A DNA stretch of 64,000 bases. It comes from Flavobacteriaceae bacterium YJPT1-3 (GTDB lineage: Bacteria; Bacteroidota; Bacteroidia; Flavobacteriales; Flavobacteriaceae). The position numbers and the translations under genes were made by a program. Location of the stretch: assembly GCA_029866965.1 (NCBI GenBank), contig CP123444.1, forward strand, positions 785,501 through 849,500, written 5' to 3'. Under the pieces are notes generated by a model. The model had not been told where the DNA came from. It did no database searches and was given only the letters and a program-made list of their open reading frames with translations. This document shows positions 26,464 through 36,430 of this stretch, in pieces (the stretch's first letter is position 1; the number at the start of each line of letters is the position of its first letter).

Positions 26464-29262
26464 ATGAAATATTCTTTACTACTGCTCTGCACGCTTTTCT
26501 TCTCCCTTTCCGGGCTTGCCCAGGACACCGGGAGTATTGTAGGTGTACTCAGTGATAAAGAGGCCAATAATGCCCCTTTACCTTTTGCTACGGTTCAAAT
26601 AAAAGATACCTCTAAAGGAAGTACAACAGATTTCGATGGTTTATATGAATTAGCCAATATAGACCCGGGTACCTACACCCTGATTTTTAGCTTCGTGGGT
26701 TACGAAACCCTGGAAGTACCTGATGTGGTGGTAGAATCTGGAAAAGTGACTACCGTAAACACCGGACTCAGCGCCAGTGCTGCTGCTTTGGATGAAGTGA
26801 TCATCAAGACGACCGTTTCCAGAGAATCGGAAGTGGCCCTGCTTTTGGAACAGAAGAAAGCCGTATCCATTCAACAAAGCATTGGTGCTGACGAACTCGC
26901 CCGTAAAGGAGTGAGCGATGCCGCAGCAGCGATCGCTAAAATTTCCGGAGTATCTCAGCAACAAGGTGGGGGTAATGTCTACGTACGCGGATTGGGAGAT
27001 CGTTACCTGAATACCACCTACAATGGTCTCTCCCTCCCTTCGAACGATATCGAAAATAAGAACATTGACCTGGATCTGTTCCCGTCCGACATCATCCAAA
27101 ATGTCAATGTGAGCAAAGCCTACGCTACTAATTTTTACGGAGACTTTGCCGCAGGTAACATCAACGTAGTGTCTAAAGATTACAAAGGACGCGGCTTCCT
27201 GACTGCCGATCTGGGTACGGGATTCAATACCAATGCCTTAGGCCTCGATCAAAATTTACGTTCCGAAGGGACCGGCTATTTTGGATTCTACAACCGCTAT
27301 CACAACAATCCTTTCGCGATAATCTTATCGCACGGTCCTGATCCGGTGGATGCCGGAGCACCCATCAACGTGTCCGGTAGCCTTGCTGGAGGGACTTCTT
27401 TTGATTTCGGTGAAGACGGAGGTCGTTTAAGTGCCTTTGGGACGGTCAGCTTTGCCAATGATTTTGGCTATCGTCGAGGGCAAGCGTCTGATTATACCAC
27501 TGTATTCGAACAAGAATTCAGTGATGTGGAGTGGTACGATTACAACACCACGACCACCGCCATGGCCAATTTGATCTATCGTAATGGGGATCATCAGTTG
27601 CAATTCAACTCCTTATTTCTCAATAGCACTTCTGACGAGATCAGCAATTTTGGTATTGACGGACAAGGACGTAACCGGGATGCGATTGTCAACACCGATG
27701 GTGGATTCTTTGTAAAGAATATCCAATTTCAGCAGGATATGATTTTTGTCAATCAACTCTCCGGACTGCATCAATTTGATGAAAACTTAGAGCTGAGTTG
27801 GGGGGTTGGATTCAATACGGCCTTATCCCGCCAACCGGACCGAAAGCGATTTACCCTGGAGCAATACGATCTGGAACTGGACAATGATCCTGTTACGGCG
27901 CCGACCTTCTTTAGCAATACCGATTTTGACAATCAACGGTATTTCCAGGACATCCGAGATGAAGAGCTCAACAGTCGGGTCAATTTGGAGTACACGGCCT
28001 CCGAAACCGTAAAGTACAACTTCGGGTACAACGGACGAACTAAAGAACGAAACTTTGAGAACATTCGCTATGGATACGACCTTTTAGCGCGAAATACTCC
28101 GGTGCCCAACATCAATAATCTCAATGACATTTTCACTGTAGAGAATTTAGGGGTCATTTACGAAACTTCGGTCATTCGGCCCATTGCGCCTGAATTGGGA
28201 ATTGGAACTACTAACTTTCCCGGACTTCCAGAGAATACCTATACCGGTAATTTGGACATTCACGGGATCTATGCCAATGCCGAGTTGACTGCCGGGAAAT
28301 GGTTATTCGTACCCGGGATGCGGGTTGAATTCTTTGAACAGTCCATCAACTATGACGTGATCAACCTGGTCAACGGGATTGGAGATGTTGCTGTTTATGA
28401 TAATTTCTACCTCCCCAGCTTGAATATCAAGTACGCCCTGAATGACGATCAGAATTTGCGATTGTCCGCTTCCAAGACAGTTTCCATTCCTGAATTTAAA
28501 GAAGTGGCTCCCTTTGTCTATGAGAACGTGGTCACCCGTGTAGGAGGAAACCCCAATGTACTCTCTGAGACCTCTACTTCTGACATCTTTAATTTAGACT
28601 TGAAGTACGAGTGGTTTATGGAGGGAGGTCAACTTTTGTCTTTGGCCGCTTTCGCGAAAGAGATCAAAGACCCCATCAACAAAGTAATCGCCAATGACGC
28701 CACAGGCACCCAGCGCTATTTCCGAACCGGAGAGAAAGCCAATGTGTATGGATTGGAATTGGAAGTGCGGAAAAACCTGCTAACCGATGAAAATGGAGAC
28801 GCCAACCTGGCCTTCGGATTGAATGCAACCTACATGCATACCGAGCAGGATCTGAATAGTGAATTTGCCAATCAGGGCCCTGTTTCCATTACCACCACGA
28901 TCAACAGAACGGATGAGCTGCAAGGGGCTTCACCCTTTTTGATCAACGCAGACCTGAACTACAGTCCAACCCAATTTGAGAACTACAAACCCGTAGCCAA
29001 CCTGATCTTCTCCTACTTTGGTGATCGCATTGATGTCATTGGACCGGATCAATTGGGCAATATAGTAGAGAAAAGTGTAGCGACCCTTGACTTTGTGCTT
29101 CGCAATTCCATAGGAGAACACTGGGAGGTAAACTTCAGCGCAAAGAACCTTTTGAACCCGGATATAGAATTCCTGAGAGAGAATACGCCTGACGGAGATG
29201 TACCCATTATAAAATTCCAACGCGGGGTGAACTTTGGCCTTAGCGCGAAATATAAATTTTAA
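26464..29262 (+). CDS. TonB-dependent outer-membrane receptor with carboxypeptidase-regulatory-like N-domain
   Basis: The 932 residues include a signal peptide (LLLCTLFFSLSGLAQ). A CarboxypepD_reg-like domain follows (GSIVGVLSDKE... STTDFDGLYELANIDPGTYTLIFSFVGYE). The plug domain carries GGGNVYVRGLGDRY and LPSNDIENKNIDLDLFPSDII, and the large beta-barrel ends in a terminal Phe (LSAKYKF). It would import a ligand across the outer membrane using TonB energy. The next gene encodes a lipoprotein 32 bp downstream, the usual receptor/surface-lipoprotein arrangement, though the lipoprotein is not SusD-like. Pho-box-like repeats upstream suggest phosphate-starvation control. A near palindrome (28647-28660) encodes AFAKE. 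Confidence 0.88.
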   Translation: MKYSLLLLCTLFFSLSGLAQDTGSIVGVLSDKEANNAPLPFATVQIKDTSKGSTTDFDGLYELANIDPGTYTLIFSFVGYETLEVPDVVVESGKVTTVNTGLSASAAALDEVIIKTTVSRESEVALLLEQKKAVSIQQSIGADELARKGVSDAAAAIAKISGVSQQQGGGNVYVRGLGDRYLNTTYNGLSLPSNDIENKNIDLDLFPSDIIQNVNVSKAYATNFYGDFAAGNINVVSKDYKGRGFLTADLGTGFNTNALGLDQNLRSEGTGYFGFYNRYHNNPFAIILSHGPDPVDAGAPINVSGSLAGGTSFDFGEDGGRLSAFGTVSFANDFGYRRGQASDYTTVFEQEFSDVEWYDYNTTTTAMANLIYRNGDHQLQFNSLFLNSTSDEISNFGIDGQGRNRDAIVNTDGGFFVKNIQFQQDMIFVNQLSGLHQFDENLELSWGVGFNTALSRQPDRKRFTLEQYDLELDNDPVTAPTFFSNTDFDNQRYFQDIRDEELNSRVNLEYTASETVKYNFGYNGRTKERNFENIRYGYDLLARNTPVPNINNLNDIFTVENLGVIYETSVIRPIAPELGIGTTNFPGLPENTYTGNLDIHGIYANAELTAGKWLFVPGMRVEFFEQSINYDVINLVNGIGDVAVYDNFYLPSLNIKYALNDDQNLRLSASKTVSIPEFKEVAPFVYENVVTRVGGNPNVLSETSTSDIFNLDLKYEWFMEGGQLLSLAAFAKEIKDPINKVIANDATGTQRYFRTGEKANVYGLELEVRKNLLTDENGDANLAFGLNATYMHTEQDLNSEFANQGPVSITTTINRTDELQGASPFLINADLNYSPTQFENYKPVANLIFSYFGDRIDVIGPDQLGNIVEKSVATLDFVLRNSIGEHWEVNFSAKNLLNPDIEFLRENTPDGDVPIIKFQRGVNFGLSAKYKF

Positions 29263-29294
29263 CTAAAGACTACAATTAATCTAATTTTTTGACA

Positions 29295-30530
29295 ATGATG
29301 AAAAACAAGTATGTATTAACCGGTTTAGCAGTAGTGGCGCTTCTATTAGGCTCCTGTGCCGCAGACGACACTGCAGATATTGTGATCAACAATACCGACA
29401 ATAGTGTAACCAACATTGATAACAGCACTGACGGTGATGGTGACAATGGTGGTGATACCACAGGTCAGGATATCAACCTGGAAGGGACTTTTGCCAATGA
29501 CCTTACTTTAGAAATGGGTAATAACTATACGATCACCGGACCGGTAGTCATGGCACCCGGAACACGCCTAACCATTCCGGCTGGAATGACGATCGAGGCT
29601 GACGCTAGCGGAGGCGCCGACGTATATATCGCGATTTCTCAAGGCGCGGAAATTATCGCTCAAGGGACAGCTTCTCAGCCCATAGTGATCACTTCGAATG
29701 CTACTGCTCCTGCCGCAGGTGACTGGGGAGGTCTTATCATCTTGGGGCGCGCTCCTATCAATTCAACTTCTGGGGGTGCGACAGCCACCTCTGAAATTGG
29801 TGGTCTTCCTTACGGAGGGGCCGATGCTTCTGATTACTCGGGGGTTATTCAATACGTACGCTTAGAGTATACCGGTGGAAAAGCAGACGGTCAGTCTGAA
29901 AACAACGGATTCTCCTTCTACGGCGTTGGTAATGCAACTGTAGTCGATCACATTCAAGCTTACATAGGCGCTGACGATGGTGTGGAATTCTTTGGCGGTA
30001 CCGTTAATGCACGTTTTGTGTCGGTAATTGGATCACAAGATGACTCTATTGACTGGACCGAAGGTTATACGGGAACCCTTACCGATGTCTATGTAGAGCA
30101 TCTGGGATCTGCAGAATTCGATAAAGGAATTGAAGCCGATGGATTCAATACCGATATTGGAAACAACTCTGATCCTTTGTATTTCTCCTTTCCAACGATC
30201 AACAATCTGACCATCATTGGAACCGGTTCTACCAATGGCAACGAAGCCATTCGCCTTCGCGCCGGTACCCGAGTGGAAATGAACAATGTACTTCTTCAAG
30301 GTTTTGATGAAGGTATCGACATGGACGGTGATATGGGGAATAGCCCTACCGGACAAGGCGTTGTCGATGGTGAAACCCAAGTGAACGACATTACCTTTAC
30401 AGACGTAATAGTACGTCTTAAGAATGACACCGGATTCACCTTTGGTGAAGCCGAACTATTCACCGGGATCGGTAATGGAACAGGAACAGATTATGCGACT
30501 TGGGGCGCGGGCTGGACGGCTTCTAACTAA
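29295..30530 (+). CDS. Beta-helix-like lipoprotein partnered with the TonB receptor
   Basis: The 411-residue product has a lipoprotein signal (VALLLGSC) followed by a low-complexity Asp/Asn/Gly linker (about 25-60). The rest alternates short hydrophobic strands and Gly/Asn/Asp turns (LTLEMGNNYTITGPVVMAPG, LTIPAGMTIEADASGG, VVIT-type, DWGGLIILGRAPIN). This pattern resembles a right-handed parallel beta-helix. DDGVEFFGG and QDDSIDW give acidic pairs that may bind metal. ATG at 29295 is preferred over an in-frame TTG at 29289. Co-transcription with the receptor is likely. The ligand is unknown, and the possible Pho control makes a phosphorus-containing or calcium-bound substrate an attractive guess only. 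Confidence 0.8.
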   Translation: MMKNKYVLTGLAVVALLLGSCAADDTADIVINNTDNSVTNIDNSTDGDGDNGGDTTGQDINLEGTFANDLTLEMGNNYTITGPVVMAPGTRLTIPAGMTIEADASGGADVYIAISQGAEIIAQGTASQPIVITSNATAPAAGDWGGLIILGRAPINSTSGGATATSEIGGLPYGGADASDYSGVIQYVRLEYTGGKADGQSENNGFSFYGVGNATVVDHIQAYIGADDGVEFFGGTVNARFVSVIGSQDDSIDWTEGYTGTLTDVYVEHLGSAEFDKGIEADGFNTDIGNNSDPLYFSFPTINNLTIIGTGSTNGNEAIRLRAGTRVEMNNVLLQGFDEGIDMDGDMGNSPTGQGVVDGETQVNDITFTDVIVRLKNDTGFTFGEAELFTGIGNGTGTDYATWGAGWTASN

Positions 30531-30550
30531 TTGAATAATTAGCCTTAATG

Positions 30551-30582
30551 AAAAAAGCCCTTGCATGTGCAAGGGCTTTTAT
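30551..30582. terminator. Bidirectional terminator
   Basis: AAAAGCCCTTGCA-TG-TGCAAGGGCTTTT is a near-perfect palindrome flanked by A and T runs, between the convergent lipoprotein and MORN-type genes. Confidence 0.92.
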
Positions 30583-30601
30583 TTTTTTATAGACATTGGC
30601 G

Positions 30602-30964
30602 TTAATCAATACTCACGATACGCTGATTGACGGTCTCATAGGTTGTGACCTCAGCAATTCTGGAATCCTGATAATCGACTTCCCGTAAGATATTCCCGGT
30701 CCAAAAGAACCACTTGCCAACTTTTTCTCCATTATCGTATTGAGCGACGGCTGTTTTTACACCCTCTCGATCAAAACTGGTCCATTGACCTTGTAATTTT
30801 CCTTTTTTGGTGTAGTATCCCGTCTGACTCACAAGTCCATTATCATGATATAAGGTGGCCTTGATCAGATCCCCTTCCAAAACATAGTCATTCTTTACGG
30901 TATCCTGTGCATAAACGCCCATTCCTAGGAGCGCAACTGCAATAATCATCATGTATTTTTTCAT
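30602..30964 (-). CDS. Small secreted MORN/YwqK-like repeat protein
   Basis: The 120 residues begin with a signal peptide (MMIIAVALLGMGVYAQ). Three repeats of the MORN-like type follow: ATLYHDNGLVSQTGYYTKKG, LQGQWTSFDREGVKTAVAQY and KVGKWFFWTGNILREVDYQ, as in proteins annotated YwqK-family antitoxins. A toxin partner is not seen, so that name should not be taken literally. It is divergent from the PiT phosphate transporter gene and shares its upstream region, including Pho-box-like site B. Co-regulation with phosphate uptake is possible. Function unknown. Confidence 0.8.
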   Translation of the reverse strand: MKKYMMIIAVALLGMGVYAQDTVKNDYVLEGDLIKATLYHDNGLVSQTGYYTKKGKLQGQWTSFDREGVKTAVAQYDNGEKVGKWFFWTGNILREVDYQDSRIAEVTTYETVNQRIVSID

Positions 30965-30994
30965 AATATGGAGCTTTTGTTAATACTAACGTTA

Positions 30995-31002
30995 CAAAGA
31001 TA
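30995..31002 (-). promoter_or_regulatory. -7 element of the MORN-type gene (TATCTTTG)
   Basis: Reverse-strand TATCTTTG, 30 bp upstream of the ATG at 30964. Pho-box-like site B starts 31 bp further upstream. Confidence 0.6.
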
Positions 31003-31032
31003 GCACTTATTTTACATTCAAGCAATATTTAG

Positions 31033-31050
31033 GTAACATTAAGTTAACAT
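31033..31050. promoter_or_regulatory. Pho-box-like direct repeat, site B
   Basis: GTAACAT-TAAG-TTAACAT with an 11-bp period. It is nearly identical to site A, 4.7 kb away, and lies in the divergent region between the MORN-type gene and the PiT gene. Confidence 0.5.
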
Positions 31051-31137
31051 TGAATGCTTTATACACTTGTTTTCAGAGGTTTACGTCTGTTATTATTCTA
31101 AATAAGGTCGTTCTTCGCTTTATTTTCTGAGGATTAC

Positions 31138-31151
31138 GCTTTCGCGAAAGC
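31138..31151. repeat. Exact iterated palindrome in the pit upstream region
   Basis: GCTTTCGCGAAAGC in non-coding DNA between Pho-box-like sites B and C. Confidence 0.9.
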
Positions 31152-31167
31152 TCCTACTCACCGTACT

Positions 31168-31213
31168 CATAACCTTAACTTAACATCCACATTTAAAATA
31201 AAGCACAACTTTG
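31168..31213 (+). promoter_or_regulatory. PiT gene promoter with Pho-box-like site C
   Basis: CATAACC-TTAA-CTTAACA (31168-31185, 11-bp period) lies just where the -33 contact would be for the -7-like CAACTTTG at 31206-31213. The ATG follows at 31236. The arrangement matches an activator-dependent phosphate promoter; the regulator gene itself is not in this window. Confidence 0.45.
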
Positions 31214-31235
31214 CACCACTTATTCTTTTCCCCTT

Positions 31236-33479
31236 ATGGATAATATCTACATCATCATGCTTGTCGCTTTGGCCATCTTAGCCGTTGCTGATTTAGTCGT
31301 GGGTGTCAGTAATGACGCAGTCAATTTCCTCAATTCAGCCATTGGTTCTAAAGCGGTCACCTTTAAAACCCTGATGATCGTGGCCAGCGTAGGTATTGCG
31401 TTTGGCGCCTTATCCAGTAGTGGGATGATGGAAGTAGCGCGTAAAGGCATTTTTGTGCCTGGAGAATTCTATTTCAATGAAATTATGGTCATTTTTATGG
31501 CCGTGATGGTCACGGACATCCTCTTACTTGATTTTTTCAATACCCTGGGCCTCCCTACTTCGACCACCGTATCCATTGTCTTTGAACTGCTGGGTGCGGC
31601 CGTGTGTATGGCCCTGATCAAAATAGCCGATAATGACGATACCTTCCTGCAGTTAGGGAAGTACATCAATAACGATAAGGCGATTGAAATCATTTTGGGC
31701 ATCCTGCTTTCGGTAGCCATTGCCTTTACCGTAGGAGCGGTCATTCAGTTTTTCACGCGCCTGCTGCTCACTTTCAATTTTGAAGAAAAACCCCAGTGGA
31801 TGGCTGCGGTCTTTGGCGGACTGGCCATCGCCTCCATTGGATACTTTATCATCATTAAGGGCCTTAAAGGAACCAGCTTTAGCTCGGGCAGCTTTTTCGA
31901 ATGGGCCAATACGCATACCTGGTCCTTTATCGGGGCAAGTTTTGTGGTATGGTCGATTATCGCTTACCTCTTTGGAGCACTCTTCAAGGTGAATGTTTAT
32001 AAAATGATCATCGTGCTGGGCACATTCGCTCTGGCCATGGCCTTTGCCGGCAATGACCTGGTGAATTTTATTGGGGTGCCTATTGCGGCGTATCAGGCCT
32101 ATGACTTCTGGCTGGCCAGCGGCATCCCGGCGGAGGAGTTTACCATGGAAATCTTAGCGGCTAAAGTGGCCACCCCAGAACTTTTACTACTGATCGCCGG
32201 AGTCGTCATGGTGCTTACCCTATGGTTCTCTAAGAAAGCACGACGGGTCGTTAAAACCTCAGTTGATCTGGCTCGCCAGGATGAAGGAACCGAACGCTTC
32301 GCTCCCAATTCGCTATCTCGCGGGCTCGTTCGTGCGTTTATGGGGCTCAATAAAGGCTTTTACGCCATACTTCCGCAAAGCGGTAAAAACTTCATCGCTT
32401 CCCGCTTTGTCAAGGCCCGTCCAAAAAATAAATTACTGGCGATCGACATGCCCGCTTTTGATATGGTGCGGGCTGCAGTAAATCTCATGGTGGCTAGTGT
32501 ACTGATCTCCTTAGCGACCTCTATGAAATTACCCCTATCCACCACCTATGTCACCTTTATGGTGACCATGGGTACTTCTCTGGCTGATCGGGCCTGGGGG
32601 AGCGAAAGTGCGGTGTATCGTGTGGCTGGAGTACTCAACGTCATTGGAGGTTGGTTCTTTACGGCTATCAGTGCCTTTGTTGCGGCCGCGGTCATGGCCT
32701 TTTTACTCTATCACGGTGGATTGATCGCCTTGTTTGCCCTTTTTGCATTGGCTGTTTTCCTTTTGGTGCGTAACTACATCAATCATAAAAAGCGGGAAAA
32801 AGTAGAAGAAGAGGAAGGCCGACTGCTGCGAGCGGTGAGTTCTTCTGTACAAGGCATCATTAACGAGAGTACCTCCAATGTGGCCTCGGTATTTAAGCGC
32901 GGAAGCGGAGTGTACAGCAGCACGATTAACGGCTTGGCTCGTGTGGATCTTTCTACGCTGAAAAAGAGCAAGAAGGGTATCAGCAAACTGAATAAGGAGG
33001 TAGAAGAACTACGGAATAACCTTTACTATTTCATTAAGAACCTGGACGAATCCCACGTGGAGGCCAGTCGATTCTATATTGATGTACTGGGTTATTTACA
33101 AGATGTCACCCAATCGATAGAGTACATCAGTACGTCCAGCTACAATCACATCAACAACAATCACAAAGGACTGACCTTCATCCAGATCAAAGATCTGAAA
33201 GAAGTGGAGCAATTGATCAACAAACTGTTTGAAGATATCAAAGAGGTCTTTAAGGCTAAAGATTTTGAACGTTTGGTACCCATCATTAATGATAAGAGTT
33301 CGCTAGAGTCGCGTATTTCCAAAAAGATCGAAAGTCAGGTGGAGCGCACACGCAATACCGAATCCAGTCCAAAGAATACCATGCTCTACATCAGTCTGCT
33401 TCAGGAATCCAAAGACATGGTTTCAGCGACCATGAGTCTCTTAGAACATTACTACGTAGAATATAAAACGCATCTGTAG
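31236..33479 (+). CDS. PiT-family inorganic phosphate transporter with C-terminal PhoU-like domain
   Basis: The 747-residue protein has about twelve hydrophobic helices with both PiT signatures: VGVSNDAVNFLNSAIGSKA near residue 25 and FAGNDLVNFIGVPIAA near residue 270. Residues about 520-747 are a charged, helical, soluble extension (LNKEVEELRNNLYYFIKN, DLKEVEQLINKLFEDIKE) resembling PhoU/DUF47 helix bundles, which often sit in a separate gene beside PiT. It would take up phosphate with H+ or Na+ at the inner membrane, and the fused domain may gate it. Three Pho-box-like repeats are in the region, one at its promoter. Confidence 0.92.
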   Translation: MDNIYIIMLVALAILAVADLVVGVSNDAVNFLNSAIGSKAVTFKTLMIVASVGIAFGALSSSGMMEVARKGIFVPGEFYFNEIMVIFMAVMVTDILLLDFFNTLGLPTSTTVSIVFELLGAAVCMALIKIADNDDTFLQLGKYINNDKAIEIILGILLSVAIAFTVGAVIQFFTRLLLTFNFEEKPQWMAAVFGGLAIASIGYFIIIKGLKGTSFSSGSFFEWANTHTWSFIGASFVVWSIIAYLFGALFKVNVYKMIIVLGTFALAMAFAGNDLVNFIGVPIAAYQAYDFWLASGIPAEEFTMEILAAKVATPELLLLIAGVVMVLTLWFSKKARRVVKTSVDLARQDEGTERFAPNSLSRGLVRAFMGLNKGFYAILPQSGKNFIASRFVKARPKNKLLAIDMPAFDMVRAAVNLMVASVLISLATSMKLPLSTTYVTFMVTMGTSLADRAWGSESAVYRVAGVLNVIGGWFFTAISAFVAAAVMAFLLYHGGLIALFALFALAVFLLVRNYINHKKREKVEEEEGRLLRAVSSSVQGIINESTSNVASVFKRGSGVYSSTINGLARVDLSTLKKSKKGISKLNKEVEELRNNLYYFIKNLDESHVEASRFYIDVLGYLQDVTQSIEYISTSSYNHINNNHKGLTFIQIKDLKEVEQLINKLFEDIKEVFKAKDFERLVPIINDKSSLESRISKKIESQVERTRNTESSPKNTMLYISLLQESKDMVSATMSLLEHYYVEYKTHL

Positions 33480-33642
33480 CGATTAACGGATAAGCAATAT
33501 ATAAGGCTTGGCCTACTTGAATCCAACGCAGGAGTCCTTAACTACCAGTCATTCGCGATTTGTAAAGCATTCGCTTATGCATATACGTTTCTTCCAATCA
33601 TCCGTATAATCAGATTCAAGTCCATTCTACCTAAAACAAAAA

Positions 33643-33672
33643 ATAAACGGCGCCCTCAGGGGCGCCGTTTGT
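33643..33672. terminator. Bidirectional terminator between pit and nrdA
   Basis: AAACGGCGCCC-TCAG-GGGCGCCGTTT, perfect 11-bp arms, flanked by A-rich and T-rich sequence. Confidence 0.92.
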
Positions 33673-33694
33673 TGTAGGAACTAGATGTTAGTGG

Positions 33695-36238
33695 TTACGA
33701 ACCACACATCAAGCAATCATCATCACCTTCTGCCGCTTTGGCTCTGGCAATAATTTCTTTCATTTCGTCAGCACTCATGGGGGTCGTGTCGACCTCCTTA
33801 GCTTTTGCCTTCGATTGTTCCTGTTGTAAGACCTGCATTTGTTCTACGGCCTGCATTTCTACAGGCTGTGCGGGTTCTTCCACAGGTTGCGGCTTGGCTT
33901 GCGCCGCGGTCATTTTCTGAGCTGCCCTTGCGGCCACTTGCTGCTCGCTGGCTGTAGGCTGTGCCTTCTTTTTGTTGTCCAGCGTGAACTTGATCGCATC
34001 TACCGCCGACTTGGTTCTCAGGTAATACATTCCCGTTTTTAAGCCACTCTGCCAAGCGTAGAAATGCATGGAGGTAAGCTTCGCAAAATTGGCGTTCTCC
34101 ATAAACAAGTTGAGCGATTGGGACTGATCGATAAAGTATCCGCGATGACGGGACATATCGATGATGTCTTTCATACTCAATTCCCACACCGTTTTGTACA
34201 GCTCTTTCAATTCCTGAGGAATGATATCAATGTGTTGGATGGAACCATTAGCCCGCATGATCGCCTGCTTCAACTCATCACTCCACAGATTGAGTTCAAC
34301 TAAGTCTTCCAATAGATGCTTATTAACTACAATAAACTCTCCGGAGAGTACACGACGGGTGTAAATATTAGAGGTATACGGCTCAAAAGCTTCGTTATTT
34401 CCAAGGATCTGTGAGGTAGAAGCCGTGGGCATAGGCGCTACCAACAACGAGTTGCGCACACCGTTCTTTTTGATTTCCTTGCGTAATTTCGCCCAATCCC
34501 AACGTCCACTGAGCTCTTCGTCCTTGATGTTCCACAAGTTGTGCTGGAACTCTCCTCGGGAAATGGGAGATCCTTCATAGGATTCGTAAGGCCCTTCTTC
34601 TTGCGCCAACTCCATTGAAGCGGTTACAGCGGCATAATAGAGGGTTTCAAAAATGTCCTGATTCAGCTTTTTCGCTTCGTCACTGGTGAATGGAAGGCGT
34701 AACTTGATAAAAGTATCTGCCAACCCCTGAACACCAAGTCCGATAGGCCGATGGCGCATATTCGAATTACGAGCCTCCTTGATCGGATAATAGTTACGAT
34801 CGATCACCTTGTTCAGGTTGCGGGTAACGCGTTTGGTAATGCGGAACAATTCCTTATGATCAAACTCCCCGTCTTTTACAAACATAGGTAGCGCGATAGA
34901 AGCCAGGTTACATACGGCTACTTCATCTTTACTGGTGTACTCCAGAATTTCCGTACAGAGGTTGGACGAACGGATCGTTCCTAAATTCTGCTGATTGGAC
35001 TTACGGTTGGCTGCATCTTTATAAAGCATGTACGGAGTTCCGGTCTCAATCTGAGATTCGAGTATTTTCTCCCACAACTCACGCGCCTTGATCGTCTTTC
35101 TTCCCTTTCCGGCTGCTTCATACTCGGTGTAGAGCTTCTCGAACTCTTCACTGTGACAATCGTATAAGCCAGGACACTCATTAGGACACATCAAAGTCCA
35201 TTCTCCATCCTCCTGTACCCGTTTCATAAACAGATCAGAGATCCACATGGCGTAAAAAAGATCGCGAGCGCGCATCTCCTCTTTTCCATGGTTCTTTTTG
35301 AGGTCTAGAAATTCAAAAATATCAGCATGCCAAGGTTCCATGTAAATGGCAAAAGACCCTTTACGCTTTCCGCCTCCTTGGTCTACATAACGAGCTGTGT
35401 CATTGTAGACGCGAAGCATGGGTACGATCCCATTGGAAGTACCGTTGGTACCACCAATGTATGATCCGGTAGCTCGAATGTTGTGAATAGAAAGGCCGAT
35501 TCCCCCCGCACTTTGAGAGATCTTGGCAGTTTGCTTTAAGGTGTCGTAAATGCCATCAATGCTATCATCCTGCATGGTCAATAAGAAACAGGACGACATT
35601 TGTGGCTTGGGTGTTCCAGAGTTGAAGAGCGTAGGCGTTGCATGCGTAAAGAATTTCTTCGACATCAACTCATAGGTCTCCTTAACGGCGTCCAGATCAT
35701 CGAGATGAATTCCTAAAGAAACACGCATCAGCATGTGCTGTGGGCGTTCGGCTATGTTCCCGTTGATCTTAAGCAGGTAAGAACGCTCCAGCGTTTTAAA
35801 TCCAAAATAATCGTATCCAAAATCACGATTGTAGATGATCATGGAGTCCAATTTATCCTTGTGCTCCTGGATAACCGCATATACGTCATCAGCGATCAGG
35901 GGTGCTTTTTTACCCGTACGTGGATTGACGTACTCGTACAGGTCAGTCATGACCTCACTGAATGTTTTCTTGGTGTTTTTGTGTAGGTTCGACACCGAGA
36001 TCCGAGCGGCCAGTTTTGCATAATCCGGGTGGGTGGTCGTCATGGTCGCTGCCGTTTCAGCAGCCAGCGTATCCAGCTCAGAGGTCGTCACATTGTCATA
36101 GAGTCCTTCGATCACACGCATAGAAATACGTACGGGATCTACTAACTCGTTCAGACCATAACACAATTTTCGCACCCGTGCAGTGATCTTGTCAAACATT
36201 ACGGGTTCTCTGCGCCCATCCCTTTTTAATACATACAT
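33695..36238 (-). CDS. nrdA: Ribonucleoside-diphosphate reductase, large (alpha) subunit, class I
   Basis: The 847 residues include an N-terminal ATP-cone ([22 protein letters not shown]). The active-site Cys is at [12 protein letters not shown], and the Asn/Cys/Glu radical motif reads [12 protein letters not shown] followed by VAVCNLASI. The C-terminal redox tail is DDDCLMCGS. It reduces ribonucleoside diphosphates with the beta subunit encoded upstream. Between the barrel and the Cys tail is an unusually long Ala/Gln/Pro/Glu-rich linker of about 85 residues ([17 protein letters not shown] and beyond), probably flexible. nrdB lies 192 bp upstream on the same strand, so an nrdB-nrdA transcript is likely. 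Confidence 0.95.
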   Translation of the reverse strand: MYVLKRDGRREPVMFDKITARVRKLCYGLNELVDPVRISMRVIEGLYDNVTTSELDTLAAETAATMTTTHPDYAKLAARISVSNLHKNTKKTFSEVMTDLYEYVNPRTGKKAPLIADDVYAVIQEHKDKLDSMIIYNRDFGYDYFGFKTLERSYLLKINGNIAERPQHMLMRVSLGIHLDDLDAVKETYELMSKKFFTHATPTLFNSGTPKPQMSSCFLLTMQDDSIDGIYDTLKQTAKISQSAGGIGLSIHNIRATGSYIGGTNGTSNGIVPMLRVYNDTARYVDQGGGKRKGSFAIYMEPWHADIFEFLDLKKNHGKEEMRARDLFYAMWISDLFMKRVQEDGEWTLMCPNECPGLYDCHSEEFEKLYTEYEAAGKGRKTIKARELWEKILESQIETGTPYMLYKDAANRKSNQQNLGTIRSSNLCTEILEYTSKDEVAVCNLASIALPMFVKDGEFDHKELFRITKRVTRNLNKVIDRNYYPIKEARNSNMRHRPIGLGVQGLADTFIKLRLPFTSDEAKKLNQDIFETLYYAAVTASMELAQEEGPYESYEGSPISRGEFQHNLWNIKDEELSGRWDWAKLRKEIKKNGVRNSLLVAPMPTASTSQILGNNEAFEPYTSNIYTRRVLSGEFIVVNKHLLEDLVELNLWSDELKQAIMRANGSIQHIDIIPQELKELYKTVWELSMKDIIDMSRHRGYFIDQSQSLNLFMENANFAKLTSMHFYAWQSGLKTGMYYLRTKSAVDAIKFTLDNKKKAQPTASEQQVAARAAQKMTAAQAKPQPVEEPAQPVEMQAVEQMQVLQQEQSKAKAKEVDTTPMSADEMKEIIARAKAAEGDDDCLMCGS

Positions 36239-36430
36239 AGCCTTATAAAATTTAATTTTTTCTAACGGTTCCCATTAGAAAAAGGGGTTTTAGTAGCTGA
36301 TGATACACCACGCATCTCCAGCCTGTTTTAATGAAATGATTTGTCCTTTGTTGTTGAAAAACACGGGTTATCCCCATCCAGCTTGGGTAGGCCAGATCAA
36401 ACCCACAGTGTTCTTCCTTGCTAACTCCGG

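Noticed and set aside
27311-27323. Further copies of the palindrome (TTTCGCGA in the receptor; also 15611, 50391 and 59211)
   Set aside because: They match only the central 7-9 bases and could be chance, so they were not counted.
30602-30964. Toxin-antitoxin system
   Set aside because: The YwqK-like repeats are named antitoxin in databases, but no toxin gene is adjacent and the protein is secreted.
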